Shown here in pieces: positions 20,310 through 27,680 of a DNA stretch of 64,000 bases. Source of the DNA: an uncultured bacterium (lineage in GTDB: Bacteria; Verrucomicrobiota; Kiritimatiellia; RFP12; UBA1067); assembly GCA_902802945.1 (NCBI GenBank), contig CADCOC010000016.1:1-64000 (forward strand). The letters are read 5' to 3'. The notes under the pieces are model-generated. The model saw only the letters and a program-made list of their open reading frames with translations. It was not told the origin of the DNA and did no database searches. Every line of letters starts with the position of its first letter. The stretch's first letter is position 1. The position numbers were made by a program, and so were the translations under genes.

Positions 20310-21124
20310 TTATTATCACTCCTTTCCGACGGACGGCTCGGCGAGCCGTCCCTACCAAGTGCCCGCGCAGCCAAAAGGCCCGTGCCGTGCAGCGTCAGCG
20401 TAGGATCTATGGTGAACGGCAGGTCGAGATCCTTCAGCACCCAGGAGGCGTAGCCCCCTGTCGCCACGAGACGGAAGCGCGAGTCGAACGCGCGCGAAAG
20501 ATGTTCCACTATCTCGCGCACCATGCCGCGCGCGCCCACCAGCGCGCCGATGCGCATCGCCTCTTCGGTGGAGCGTCCGATCACGGGGCACTTCCCACCA
20601 AGTTTTATCCGAGGCAGTTTCGCCGTGCGCGCGCAAAAGTAGTCGCGCATGAGCGGCAGACCCGGCGCAATCACGCCGCCACGCCACGTGCAATCGGCCG
20701 TCACCGCCGCCGCCGTAAACGCCGTGCCGAAGTCACACACGAGCACCGGCGCGCCATAGCGGTCCACCGCTGCGGCCGCATCCGCAAGGCGGTCCGCGCC
20801 GATGGTCTCGGGTTTCGGGTAGTCGAGCCGCAGGGGAAAATCGCGGTACGTAATGGGAATAAGCGGCTTTCCGATGCGGCGCGCGAAGGCCCGCCAAGGC
20901 GCATCGGCCTTAGGCACCACGCTCACGTATGCGATGGCCTCCGCACAGGGCACAAGGTCTTCAACGAGTCCTGTGCACCGGTTGAATCCTGTGCGCCGGC
21001 ATATCATGCCGGCGTTTTCCTCGGCGTTTCCCCAGTCAATATGCTGCACTCTGGTCACGCGGCCGCCGGACCACAGCCCCACGGCCGTCGACGTGTTGCC
21101 AACATCGACGACGACGAGCTTCAT
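20306..21124 (-). CDS. coaX: Type III pantothenate kinase
   Basis: 272 aa from ATG 21124. It phosphorylates pantothenate, the first step of CoA synthesis. Signatures are the N-terminal phosphate loop VVDVGNTSTAVG, IGADRLADAAAAVDRYG, VCDFGTAFTAAAV and ATGGYASW. The start overlaps the nadC stop (TGATG). A start 15 nt further upstream is also open but lacks an SD. The last roughly 17 residues (GRDGSPSRPSERSDNK) are encoded by and around a palindromic repeat and look like an acquired tail. It is coupled to the next gene through ATGA. Confidence 0.94.
   Translation of the reverse strand: MKLVVVDVGNTSTAVGLWSGGRVTRVQHIDWGNAEENAGMICRRTGFNRCTGLVEDLVPCAEAIAYVSVVPKADAPWRAFARRIGKPLIPITYRDFPLRLDYPKPETIGADRLADAAAAVDRYGAPVLVCDFGTAFTAAAVTADCTWRGGVIAPGLPLMRDYFCARTAKLPRIKLGGKCPVIGRSTEEAMRIGALVGARGMVREIVEHLSRAFDSRFRLVATGGYASWVLKDLDLPFTIDPTLTLHGTGLLAARALGRDGSPSRPSERSDNK
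20331..20356 (-). repeat. GGTAGGG-headed palindromic element (copy 3, forms the coaX 3' end)
   Basis: Read on the minus strand: GGTAGGGACGG, with arms GGACGGCTCG (20331-20340) and CGAGCCGTCC (20342-20351) around a single base. It supplies the GRDGSPSRPS tail of CoaX and lies just upstream of the SD of the following lipoprotein gene. Confidence 0.8.
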
Positions 21125-22014
21125 CAGACCGCCTTCCACTCAAGCGAGAGGTCCACGGATCCCGCGCTGTGCGTGAGGCATCCGAGCGAAATCGCCGTCA
21201 CGCCCGTGGCGGCCACCTCGCGCGCGCGGTCGAGCGTGATGCCGCCCGACGCCTCGGTTTTCGAAATGCCCTTGCACATCTTCACGCACTTCTTCATGTC
21301 CGCGCAGGACATGTTGTCGAGCATGATCCACTCCGGCTTCGCCTTGAGCGCGCTCGCGCACTCGCGCAGGCTCTCCACCTCGACCTCGACGGCGAGCTTC
21401 GGAAAAGCCTTGCGCGCAGCCACCACGGCCTGATCGAGTTCGTCCGGGTCGCCGCCCTTCCAGAGGCGGCGGTGGTTGTCCTTCATCAGTACGCGGTCGT
21501 ACATGCCCATGCGGTGGTTCGTGCCGCCGCCGCAAGTGACGGCGTACTTCTCGAACACACGGAGGCCTGGCGTGGTCTTGCGCGTATCGAGGATCAGCGT
21601 GCCCCAGCGCTTCGTGGCGTCCACGAACTTGCGCGTGAGCGTAGCCGTGGCGCACATCCGCTGCATGAAGTTGAGCGCGGTGCGCTCGGCCGCGAGGATG
21701 CTCTGCGCGCGGCCCTTGAACACGAGGATCGGTTCGCGCGGCTTGACGACGGAGCCATCGGGCTTCAGGATCCGAACTTGTATCCTCGGGTCGACGGCCT
21801 TCATCACGGCCCGCGCAACGGTGGCGCCGGCCACGACGCAGCCCGTCCCCTTCGCGTAGATCTCGCCCGTCGCCTTCGCGGCGGGGTCCACAAGCGCGAG
21901 CGACGTGGCATCGCACCAGGGTTCTGACAAAGCATCCACTGCGCTGGCGAGGTCTTCGTCCAACGCAAAACGAACGGCCGCGCGTGCGCGGGCCGACTTC
22001 ATGACGTCCTTCAT
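21124..22014 (-). CDS. nadC: Nicotinate-nucleotide pyrophosphorylase (carboxylating)
   Basis: 296 aa. It converts quinolinate and PRPP to nicotinate mononucleotide in NAD synthesis. Signatures are ERTALNFMQRMCATATLT, LDTRKTTPGLRVFEKYAV, GGGTNHRMGMYDRVLMKDNH and the C-terminal EASGGITLDRAREVAATGVTAIS. A second ATG at 22002 has AAGGA before it and could be the true start. nadA and nadB are not in the window. It overlaps coaX by one base, giving a cofactor (NAD, CoA) pair within the operon. Confidence 0.96.
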   Translation of the reverse strand: MKDVMKSARARAAVRFALDEDLASAVDALSEPWCDATSLALVDPAAKATGEIYAKGTGCVVAGATVARAVMKAVDPRIQVRILKPDGSVVKPREPILVFKGRAQSILAAERTALNFMQRMCATATLTRKFVDATKRWGTLILDTRKTTPGLRVFEKYAVTCGGGTNHRMGMYDRVLMKDNHRRLWKGGDPDELDQAVVAARKAFPKLAVEVEVESLRECASALKAKPEWIMLDNMSCADMKKCVKMCKGISKTEASGGITLDRAREVAATGVTAISLGCLTHSAGSVDLSLEWKAV

Positions 22015-22027
22015 GGCTGGGAACGCT

Positions 22028-22267
22028 TTAGAAGTCTTTGATCAGTTCCCAGTTCTGGTAGAGGAGCCAAGCCACTACGCCAAGCATGGCGATGGAGGCA
22101 AGCGTGCCGATTAGGGCGCACATCGCTCCCGTCTTGCTTACGCCGGCCGGTCCCTTGGACGCGCCGGCGTCAATGTCCAGCTTGAAACGGTCCGCAATCA
22201 CGGCCCCGCCCGTAGGCGCGGCCGGAGCGGTCGTCTCGGCTCCGTCATCTGATTTCTTTAGTTTCAT
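22028..22267 (-). CDS. Small single-pass membrane protein
   Basis: 79 aa. The N-terminal half is hydrophilic and Ala/Gly/Pro-rich, followed by one hydrophobic segment (residues about 47-70, ALIGTLASIAMLGVVAWLLY) and a short tail. No known family. It lies 28 nt after mnmE and 13 nt before nadC in the same operon, which supports it being real. Confidence 0.65.
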   Translation of the reverse strand: MKLKKSDDGAETTAPAAPTGGAVIADRFKLDIDAGASKGPAGVSKTGAMCALIGTLASIAMLGVVAWLLYQNWELIKDF

Positions 22268-22295
22268 GGCGAGATAAGTTTAGCACATTTCTGGG

Positions 22296-23567
22296 TCATT
22301 TGCCAATGCAGAAACGAGAAAATAGAGAATCTAGCAAATCGTCGGCATAGACCTTTCCCGCGAGACGCCCTAGCGATTCGGCCGCCGCACGGGTACCATT
22401 GGCCGCAAGAACAAGGTCCGGCAGTCCCTCTGCCGCGCGCGCAAGCGCCTCCCGCGCCGCGCCGAGCAGCTCGCCGCGCCGGGCGGACGCCTCCGCCTGC
22501 GGCTCGTCGCCGGACGCCGCGCGCGCAGTGAGCCGCGACGCTATCGCCTCCCGCAGCGCGTCCAGTCCCTCGCCCGTCACGGCACTCACGTTCAGCCCCA
22601 CGCCGCACCCGAGGTCGCACTTTGAGTGGACGCGCAGCGCCCTTGGTACATCTAAGTCAAGCGCCACCACGAGATCCGCGCGCGCGATCAGTTCTTCCGC
22701 CCGGTCTACGCCCTCGGCCTCCACGGCGTTCGCCGCACGACGGATTCCCGCCGTGTCCACGAGACGCACCGGCCAGCCCCCGACGTCCAGCCACTCCTCG
22801 ATCGAATCCCGCGTGGTGCCCGCCTCCGCGCTCACGATCGCGCGCTTTTCGCCGAGGAGCGCGTTGAGGAGCGAGCTTTTCCCCGCGTTCGGCGGACCCG
22901 CCAGCACCACGAGCGCGCCCTCTCGCAGAATTTTTCCTTCGCGAAGCCGCTTCTGCTCCAATGCAATGCGTTCTCCAAGGGCGCCGATGTCGGCTGAGAC
23001 TTCCTCCACATAACCCGGCGGAAGCTCGTCCTCGCTGAAGTCGAGCGCGTGTTCGATGCGGCTGGAAATGTCGAGCGCCGCGGCGTAGAGATCGGCGTCC
23101 GCGCGCGCCGCTGCACCGCCGAGACGCGCCACGGCGTCATCGGCCGCGCGGTCGGTCTTGGCGTCCACGAGGTCGATCACCGCCTCGGCTTCGGAGATGT
23201 CGAGGCGTCCATTCAGGAACGCACGCTGCGTGAACTCCCCGCGCCGCGCGAGACGCGCGCCGCACGCAAGACAGGCGGAAAGCACGCGGCGGGGTGCCAC
23301 CACGCCGCCATGCGTCTGGAACTCCACTACGTCCTCGCCCGTGTAGCTCGCAGGCGCCTTGAAGACGAGCACGAGACCGTCGTCGAGGACCTTGCCGCCG
23401 TGGCGGAGCGTTGCGTGGAAGAAGCGTCCTGCGCGCGCGGCGTCCACGCGCCGGCCCGTCAGCGTCGATGCAATCTCAAACGCGTCCGGACCGCTTACGC
23501 GCACCACGGCCACGCCGCCGCGTCCGGGCGCGGTGGCCACCGCCGCAATCGTAGACGACTCGTCCAT
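22296..23567 (-). CDS. mnmE: tRNA uridine-5-carboxymethylaminomethyl modification GTPase
   Basis: 423 aa, slightly short for MnmE (about 450). With MnmG it makes the cmnm5 group on wobble U34 of tRNAs. The N-terminal THF-binding domain has TIAAVATAPGRGGVAVVRVSG and SYTGEDVVEFQTHGG, then EFTQRAFLNGRLDISEAEAV. The G domain has GPPNAGKSSLLNAL, AGTTRD and DTAG. The usual NKxD is SKCD here, a small deviation in the guanine-specificity motif. The C-terminal FCIGK with catalytic Cys is intact. It is 13 nt downstream of speE. Confidence 0.96.
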   Translation of the reverse strand: MDESSTIAAVATAPGRGGVAVVRVSGPDAFEIASTLTGRRVDAARAGRFFHATLRHGGKVLDDGLVLVFKAPASYTGEDVVEFQTHGGVVAPRRVLSACLACGARLARRGEFTQRAFLNGRLDISEAEAVIDLVDAKTDRAADDAVARLGGAAARADADLYAAALDISSRIEHALDFSEDELPPGYVEEVSADIGALGERIALEQKRLREGKILREGALVVLAGPPNAGKSSLLNALLGEKRAIVSAEAGTTRDSIEEWLDVGGWPVRLVDTAGIRRAANAVEAEGVDRAEELIARADLVVALDLDVPRALRVHSKCDLGCGVGLNVSAVTGEGLDALREAIASRLTARAASGDEPQAEASARRGELLGAAREALARAAEGLPDLVLAANGTRAAAESLGRLAGKVYADDLLDSLFSRFCIGK

Positions 23568-23580
23568 GCCGGAGCGCCCG

Positions 23581-24390
23581 TTAGCTGTGCTCCTCCTCCT
23601 TGAGGATGTCGAGCACGTAGTTCGGGAGCGCGAACGCGCCGCGGTGGAGCGCGGTGTTGTAGTAGCGCGTGTTGATGCGCAGCTTGTTCCAGCGCGCCTC
23701 GTTGAGGTCGCCGATCGGGTGGTACTTCTTGGAGGCGAAACCGAAGAGCCAGTGTCCCGACGGGTAGCTCGGGATATGGCACTGGTAGACCGTCGAGAGC
23801 GGAAACTCCACGGCGATGTGGCGGTGGGCGTCGCGCACGGACTTCTGGTGCGCGGCGTAGAACGGCGACTCGTGCTGGTTGATGAGGATGCCGTCGTCGC
23901 GGAGCGCCTTGAAGCACGTGCCGTAGAACTCGCGCGTGAAGAAGCCCTCGGCGGGGCCGTAGGGGTCGGAGGAGTCCACGATGATGAGGTCGTACTCCGC
24001 CTTCTTGCCGCGCACGTAGCGGAGCCCCTCCTCGAACCACACCCGCACGCGCTTGTCCTTGAGCTTGGCGGACGTGAACGGCAGGTATTTCTTCGCGAGC
24101 AGGACGACGTGCTTGTCGACTTCCACGAGGTCGATGGACTCGATCGACCGGTACTTCGTGAGCTCGCGCACGGTGCCGCCGTCGCCGCCGCCGATCACGA
24201 GCACGTTCTTCACGCGCGGATGGACGGCCATCGGCACGTGCGTGATCATCTCGTGGTAGATGAACTCGTCCTTCTCGGTGATCATTAGGCCGCCGTCGAG
24301 GACGAGCACGCGCCCGTAGGCGGACGTGTCGAAGATGTCGATCTGCTGCACGGCGCTCTTCTTCGAGGCGATCTGCTCGACCACCTTCAT
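23581..24390 (-). CDS. speE: Spermidine synthase
   Basis: 269 aa from ATG 24390. It transfers aminopropyl from decarboxylated SAM to putrescine or a related diamine. Motifs are LVLDGGLMITEKDEFIYHEM, VLVIGGGDGGTVRELTKY, DLIIVDSSDPYGPAEGFF and FYGTCFKALRDDGIL. The chosen start has AGGAGG 9 nt upstream, and that SD lies across the stop codon of speA, so the two are translationally linked. A longer frame starting at 24462 would overlap speA by 58 nt and lacks homologous residues. Together with speA it forms a polyamine module. Confidence 0.95.
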   Translation of the reverse strand: MKVVEQIASKKSAVQQIDIFDTSAYGRVLVLDGGLMITEKDEFIYHEMITHVPMAVHPRVKNVLVIGGGDGGTVRELTKYRSIESIDLVEVDKHVVLLAKKYLPFTSAKLKDKRVRVWFEEGLRYVRGKKAEYDLIIVDSSDPYGPAEGFFTREFYGTCFKALRDDGILINQHESPFYAAHQKSVRDAHRHIAVEFPLSTVYQCHIPSYPSGHWLFGFASKKYHPIGDLNEARWNKLRINTRYYNTALHRGAFALPNYVLDILKEEEHS

Positions 24391-24404
24391 GCATCGCAGG
24401 CCTC

Positions 24405-25886
24405 CTACGCAAGCACGTTGATGTATTCGAGGTTCATGTCCTCGGTACCGGTCATGAAGCATCCCTTCTCTTTTGCGAAGAGGATGTGCTCCAGCACGTC
24501 CGGCGTGATCCGCTCGCCGGGGGCCACGATCGGGATGCCGGGCGGGTAGCTCATCACGAACTCACCGGCGACGAGTCCGGTGGACTCCTTCATCGGCACG
24601 CGCCGTTTCTTCGCGTAGAAGGCTGTCTGCGGCGGCAACGCGATCACGGGGTCGATGTATTCGTGGTCGAAGAGGCCGATCGGGCTCTTCTCGCGCAGAC
24701 GCTTGATTTCCTCGAGGGCGGAGATGAGGCGCTCCACGTCCATCATGCGGTCGCCCGCCGAGAGGATCGCGAGGAGGTTGCCGACGTCGCCGAACTCGAT
24801 CTGGATGCCGTAGTCGTCGCGGAGATGGTCGTACACCTCGATGCCGGCGAGGCCGATGTCGCGGGTATGGACGGAAAGCTTCGTGCGGTCGAACGCGAAC
24901 ACGGCGTCGCCGTCGATGAGTTCCGGCCCGAAGGCGTAGTAGCCGCCGAGCTCGTTGATCTCCACGCGCGCGTAGTCGGCGAAGTCCATCGTCTTCTGGT
25001 ACATCTCGCGTCCGCGGAAAAAGAGGTTTTTGCGCGCGATGTCGAGCGAGGAGAGGAGCAGGTAGGAAGCGGAGGTGGACTGCGTGAGCGTGATCACCTG
25101 GCGCACGTAGTCGGGGTTCACGGGACGGCGCGTGAGCAGTACGGAGCTCTGCGTGAGCGAGCCGCCGGTCTTGTGGATGGACGCGGCGGTCATGTCGCAG
25201 CCGGCCGCCATCGCGGAAACGGGCAGCTCCTCGTGGAAGTAGAAGTGCGTACCGTGCGCCTCATCCGCCAAAACGCGCATCCCCGCCGCGTGGGCAAGCT
25301 TCACGATCTCCACGAGGTTCGAGCAGATGCCGTAGTAGGTGGGGTTGTTCACGAGCACAGCCTTCGCGGAGGGATGTTCCGCGATCGCCTTCGCCACGTC
25401 CTCGACGCGCATCCCGAGCGGGATGCCGAGGCGCTTGTCCGTGCCGGGGTTCACGTACACGGGAATCGCGCCGCACACCACGAGCGCGTTGATCGCGCTG
25501 CGGTGGACGTTGCGGGGGAGGATGATCTCGTCGCCCGCCGTACACGTGGCCATGATCATCGCCTGCACGGCGGACGTTGTGCCGTTCACCATGAAGAACG
25601 CGTCGTCCGCGCCGAACGCCTCGGCCGCGAGACGCTGCGCGTCGCGGATCACCGAGACGGGGTGTCCGAGGTTGTCAAGCGGCTTCATGGAGTTGACGTC
25701 CATCGCCATCGCGCGTTTGCCGAGGTATTCGGTCAGCTCGGGGTTGCCGCGTCCGCTCTTGTGCGCGGGCACGTCGAAGTGCGCGAGGCGGTTGATCCGC
25801 TGCGCGTCAAGCGCATCGGCGAGCGGCGTCGCCCGCTGGCGCGCCGTCCGTGCGTCTTCCGTCCTCGAAGGTACGGTTCTTGCCAT
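24405..25886 (-). CDS. speA: Fold-type I Orn/Lys/Arg decarboxylase, probably arginine decarboxylase
   Basis: 493 aa, similar in length to the SpeA/Cad group of Firmicutes and cyanobacteria. Fold-type I PLP features include FMVNGTTSAVQAMIMA, VLADEAHGTHFYFH and the Schiff-base lysine in ASIHKTGGSLTQSS. The C-terminal substrate domain has MSYPPGIPIVAPGE. With speE next to it, polyamine synthesis is the likely role; arginine over lysine or ornithine is inferred from family similarity. An agmatinase or similar would be needed elsewhere. It is the first gene of the eight-gene operon, and the leader contains a palindromic element (25919-25945). SD AAAAGGTGG precedes the ATG. Confidence 0.9.
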   Translation of the reverse strand: MARTVPSRTEDARTARQRATPLADALDAQRINRLAHFDVPAHKSGRGNPELTEYLGKRAMAMDVNSMKPLDNLGHPVSVIRDAQRLAAEAFGADDAFFMVNGTTSAVQAMIMATCTAGDEIILPRNVHRSAINALVVCGAIPVYVNPGTDKRLGIPLGMRVEDVAKAIAEHPSAKAVLVNNPTYYGICSNLVEIVKLAHAAGMRVLADEAHGTHFYFHEELPVSAMAAGCDMTAASIHKTGGSLTQSSVLLTRRPVNPDYVRQVITLTQSTSASYLLLSSLDIARKNLFFRGREMYQKTMDFADYARVEINELGGYYAFGPELIDGDAVFAFDRTKLSVHTRDIGLAGIEVYDHLRDDYGIQIEFGDVGNLLAILSAGDRMMDVERLISALEEIKRLREKSPIGLFDHEYIDPVIALPPQTAFYAKKRRVPMKESTGLVAGEFVMSYPPGIPIVAPGERITPDVLEHILFAKEKGCFMTGTEDMNLEYINVLA

Positions 25887-25918
25887 TTAATTGACCACCT
25901 TTTAAGTGTATGAACCTT

Positions 25919-25945
25919 GGTAGGGCGCGCTCGCCGAGCGCGCCG
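25919..25945 (-). repeat. GGTAGGG-headed palindromic element (copy 4, in speA leader)
   Basis: GGTAGGG head with arms GGCGCGCTCG (25924-25933) and CGAGCGCGCC (25935-25944). It is a 10-bp perfect stem with a single-base loop between the promoter and the SD of speA, so it would fold in the mRNA leader. Confidence 0.8.
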
Positions 25946-25993
25946 AACAGCCTGAATCCCATACTCCACGCGGAGCGGGTCAAAAGCGCGGAG

Positions 25994-26021
25994 ATTATAC
26001 CAAACTACGTGGGAAAATCAA
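25994..26021 (-). promoter_or_regulatory. Promoter of the speA-to-trkA operon
   Basis: Minus-strand TTGATT (26016-26021), 16-bp spacer, TGG-TATAAT extended -10 (25994-25999). The leader to speA is about 100 nt. Confidence 0.65.
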
Positions 26022-26025
26022 CGGG

Positions 26026-26060
26026 GAAAAACGAAACCCCGAAATCATTTGATTTCGGGG
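26026..26060 (-). terminator. Rho-independent terminator after tRNA-Arg
   Basis: Perfect 10-bp stem CCCCGAAATC / GATTTCGGGG (26037-26060) with a 4-nt loop, followed on the minus strand by a T-rich tract (TTTCGTTTTT). It lies 8 nt past the tRNA 3' end. Confidence 0.9.
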
Positions 26061-26068
26061 TCGTGTAT

Positions 26069-26145
26069 TGGTGCGACTGACTGGGATCGAACCAGCAACC
26101 TTCGGCTTCGGAGGCCAACGCTCTATCCAGTTGAGCTACAGTCGC
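26069..26145 (-). tRNA. tRNA-Arg(CCG)
   Basis: A cloverleaf folds on the minus strand: acceptor GCGACTG / CAGTCGC, D-arm AGCTCAACTGGATAGAGC, anticodon stem TTGGC / GCCGA with loop CTCCGAA (anticodon CCG, reads CGG), T-arm GCTGG-TTCGATC-CCAGT, discriminator A and an encoded CCA. It lies 27 nt downstream of the surface-protein gene on the same strand with no promoter visible between them. Confidence 0.97.
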
Positions 26146-26172
26146 ATTGCTGCGACCAAGAGGCCGTGCCGA

Positions 26173-26913
26173 TCAATCGCCGAACGGGAAGTAGCAGTTG
26201 AAGATCGGGAGGAACGGAACCTGGTTGTCCATGATGAGGTTCACGAGACCGATCTGGAAACCTGCCGAGCAAGTGGCCGCATAGTTGACGATGCCGATCT
26301 GCGCACCGCGGAGCTCGTCCGTCATGTTGCAGATGCCGACCGTCTGGAAGCCATGCACGCGGCGGGCGAAGTTCGCGCCAAGCGCAACCTGCCAACCCCA
26401 CATGTCCTCGCGCACCCCGCTGCCGAGACCCGCGATGGAGAGTCCGTAGAGAGACCTGTCGGTCATCGACATGAGACCGTCGACGCGGAGGCCGAGGAAG
26501 TCGCGGTTCATGCTGAACGCATCAATCGTGAGACCATAGGCCGTGCGGTTGCACAGCGTGACCGCCGCAACCTGCGCGCCGATCGCGTCGCGGTTCGCGT
26601 AGCAGAAGCCAAGCGCCGCCTGCAGGCCGATCATGTCGAGGCGCGCCGTGTCGCCCACGCCCGCAGCCTCAATGCCGTACATCTTGTTGCAGTCGCTGTA
26701 CGCGAAGTTGGCGTTCAGGCCGAACACGTCCCAGTCGAAGTCCCACGGCAGGGAGACCGGCGTTGCAAGGCCAATCATCAAAACGGTGTAGCCATAGCTC
26801 TTAGGGTCCGGCGCGCCGGCATACTCACGTTCCTGTTCCTGCGCGAGGACAGGCTGGGCGGCCAGCGCGGCGAGCGCGCCTGCAAACAGACCACACTTCA
26901 CGATACGGTTCAT
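26173..26913 (-). CDS. Secreted LA_2272-like surface repeat protein
   Basis: 246 aa. Signal peptide (MNRIVKCGLFAGALAALAAQPVLAQE), then a Gly-rich series of about 20-residue units of the type GxQxGxVN / GLxxxGLxS, ending GFQIGLVNLIMDNQVPFLP and an aromatic C-terminus. This matches the pattern of LA_2272-type surface repeat proteins, probably an outer-membrane beta-barrel or beta-solenoid of unknown function. The second of two close ATGs (26913) is chosen because AAGGAG lies 8 nt upstream; the first ATG is only 2 nt from it. A strong promoter precedes it and the tRNA-Arg follows directly. Confidence 0.75.
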   Translation of the reverse strand: MNRIVKCGLFAGALAALAAQPVLAQEQEREYAGAPDPKSYGYTVLMIGLATPVSLPWDFDWDVFGLNANFAYSDCNKMYGIEAAGVGDTARLDMIGLQAALGFCYANRDAIGAQVAAVTLCNRTAYGLTIDAFSMNRDFLGLRVDGLMSMTDRSLYGLSIAGLGSGVREDMWGWQVALGANFARRVHGFQTVGICNMTDELRGAQIGIVNYAATCSAGFQIGLVNLIMDNQVPFLPIFNCYFPFGD

Positions 26914-26930
26914 TTTCATTGCTCCTTATT

Positions 26931-26986
26931 GATTTCTGAAATCGGTGAAACGGCATTATGATACCGAATATTGGCCGCATAGTCAA
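26931..26986 (-). promoter_or_regulatory. Promoter of the surface-protein/tRNA unit with downstream palindrome
   Basis: Minus-strand TTGACT (26981-26986), 17-bp spacer, TATCAT (26958-26963) is one of the best sigma70-type promoters in the window. The perfect dyad GATTTC-T-GAAATC (26931-26943) lies in the leader just before the SD and could be an operator or hairpin. Confidence 0.75.
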
Positions 26987-27028
26987 TCCCGAAATGGTGA
27001 AATTATCATTTCTCTTTTGCGGCGTGTT

Positions 27029-27409
27029 TCAGGCCGAGTGCCGACAGACCCAGACGAGCAGGTCGTCGTAGCGCAGGCGGCGGTTCGCGAGAGCGCGCGC
27101 CGCCACGACGACTTCGTCGGACGGAGCGTCCACGGAAAGCCCGTTTGCCTCAAGGAAAACAAGCATGACAGCCATCGCCATGCGCGCGCCGTCCGCGCCG
27201 AACACGCGCTTCGCCGCGAGCTCGTGCCCGAGCTTCGCCGCCTTCTCCTCGCGCGTCGGGAAAACGTCCGCGCCGTCCGCGCCGCGCGCGAACGGCGCCG
27301 CGAGCGCGGTCTCGAGCGCGGCGGCGTCCGGCGACGGCGACTCCACCCCGGTGCGCTTCGCCACCGCTTTCTGCAGCGCAAGCACCTTGTCTTTCGTGAG
27401 ACGCGTCAT
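27029..27409 (-). CDS. Doc/Fic-like toxin homologue with degenerate active-site motif
   Basis: 126 aa from the ATG that overlaps the antitoxin stop (ATGA, 27409-27406). Helical, Doc-like order: N-terminal MTRLTKDKVLALQKAVAKRTG (Doc proteins often start with a similar leading helix), then FPTREEKAAKLGHELAAKRVF, and MAVMLVFLEANGL, which aligns with the Doc helix after the Fic motif. Where Doc has HxFx(D/E)GNKR, this protein has KRVFGADGARM: the catalytic His and the GN pair are missing. It is therefore probably not an active AMPylase or kinase, or a diverged one. The position in a two-gene antitoxin-toxin unit supports the family call. Confidence 0.7.
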   Translation of the reverse strand: MTRLTKDKVLALQKAVAKRTGVESPSPDAAALETALAAPFARGADGADVFPTREEKAAKLGHELAAKRVFGADGARMAMAVMLVFLEANGLSVDAPSDEVVVAARALANRRLRYDDLLVWVCRHSA

Positions 27410-27645
27410 GCCGAAAGTCCCTCCAAAGCGGCGCGGTGGCGCTTCAGCACGCGACGCACCGCCACGTCCACGCGCTCGTCGTCCGTGAGGTCGAGCGGAC
27501 ACGACTCGACGCCGTACATCACGTATGCCGGACGGTTGTTGCGGAATATGAGCACACGCCCACGCGCGTCCACCTTTCGCGCGACGGACGAGAAGTTCTG
27601 GTTGGCCTCCGTGACGGAGACGATCTGCCCTGTGGATACTTCCAT
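27406..27645 (-). CDS. Phd/YefM-type antitoxin
   Basis: 79 aa. The N-terminal Phd/YefM fold is evident: QIVSVTEANQNFSSVARKVD, then RVLIFRNNRPAYVMYG. It should bind its own promoter DNA and neutralise the Doc-like partner through its C-terminal helix. SD AAGGTGAG lies about 8 nt before the ATG. The promoter overlaps the end of the MATE gene. Confidence 0.85.
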   Translation of the reverse strand: MEVSTGQIVSVTEANQNFSSVARKVDARGRVLIFRNNRPAYVMYGVESCPLDLTDDERVDVAVRRVLKRHRAALEGLSA

Positions 27646-27680
27646 CGGCCACTCACCTTTTCGCTAGTTGTTCCATGCGG

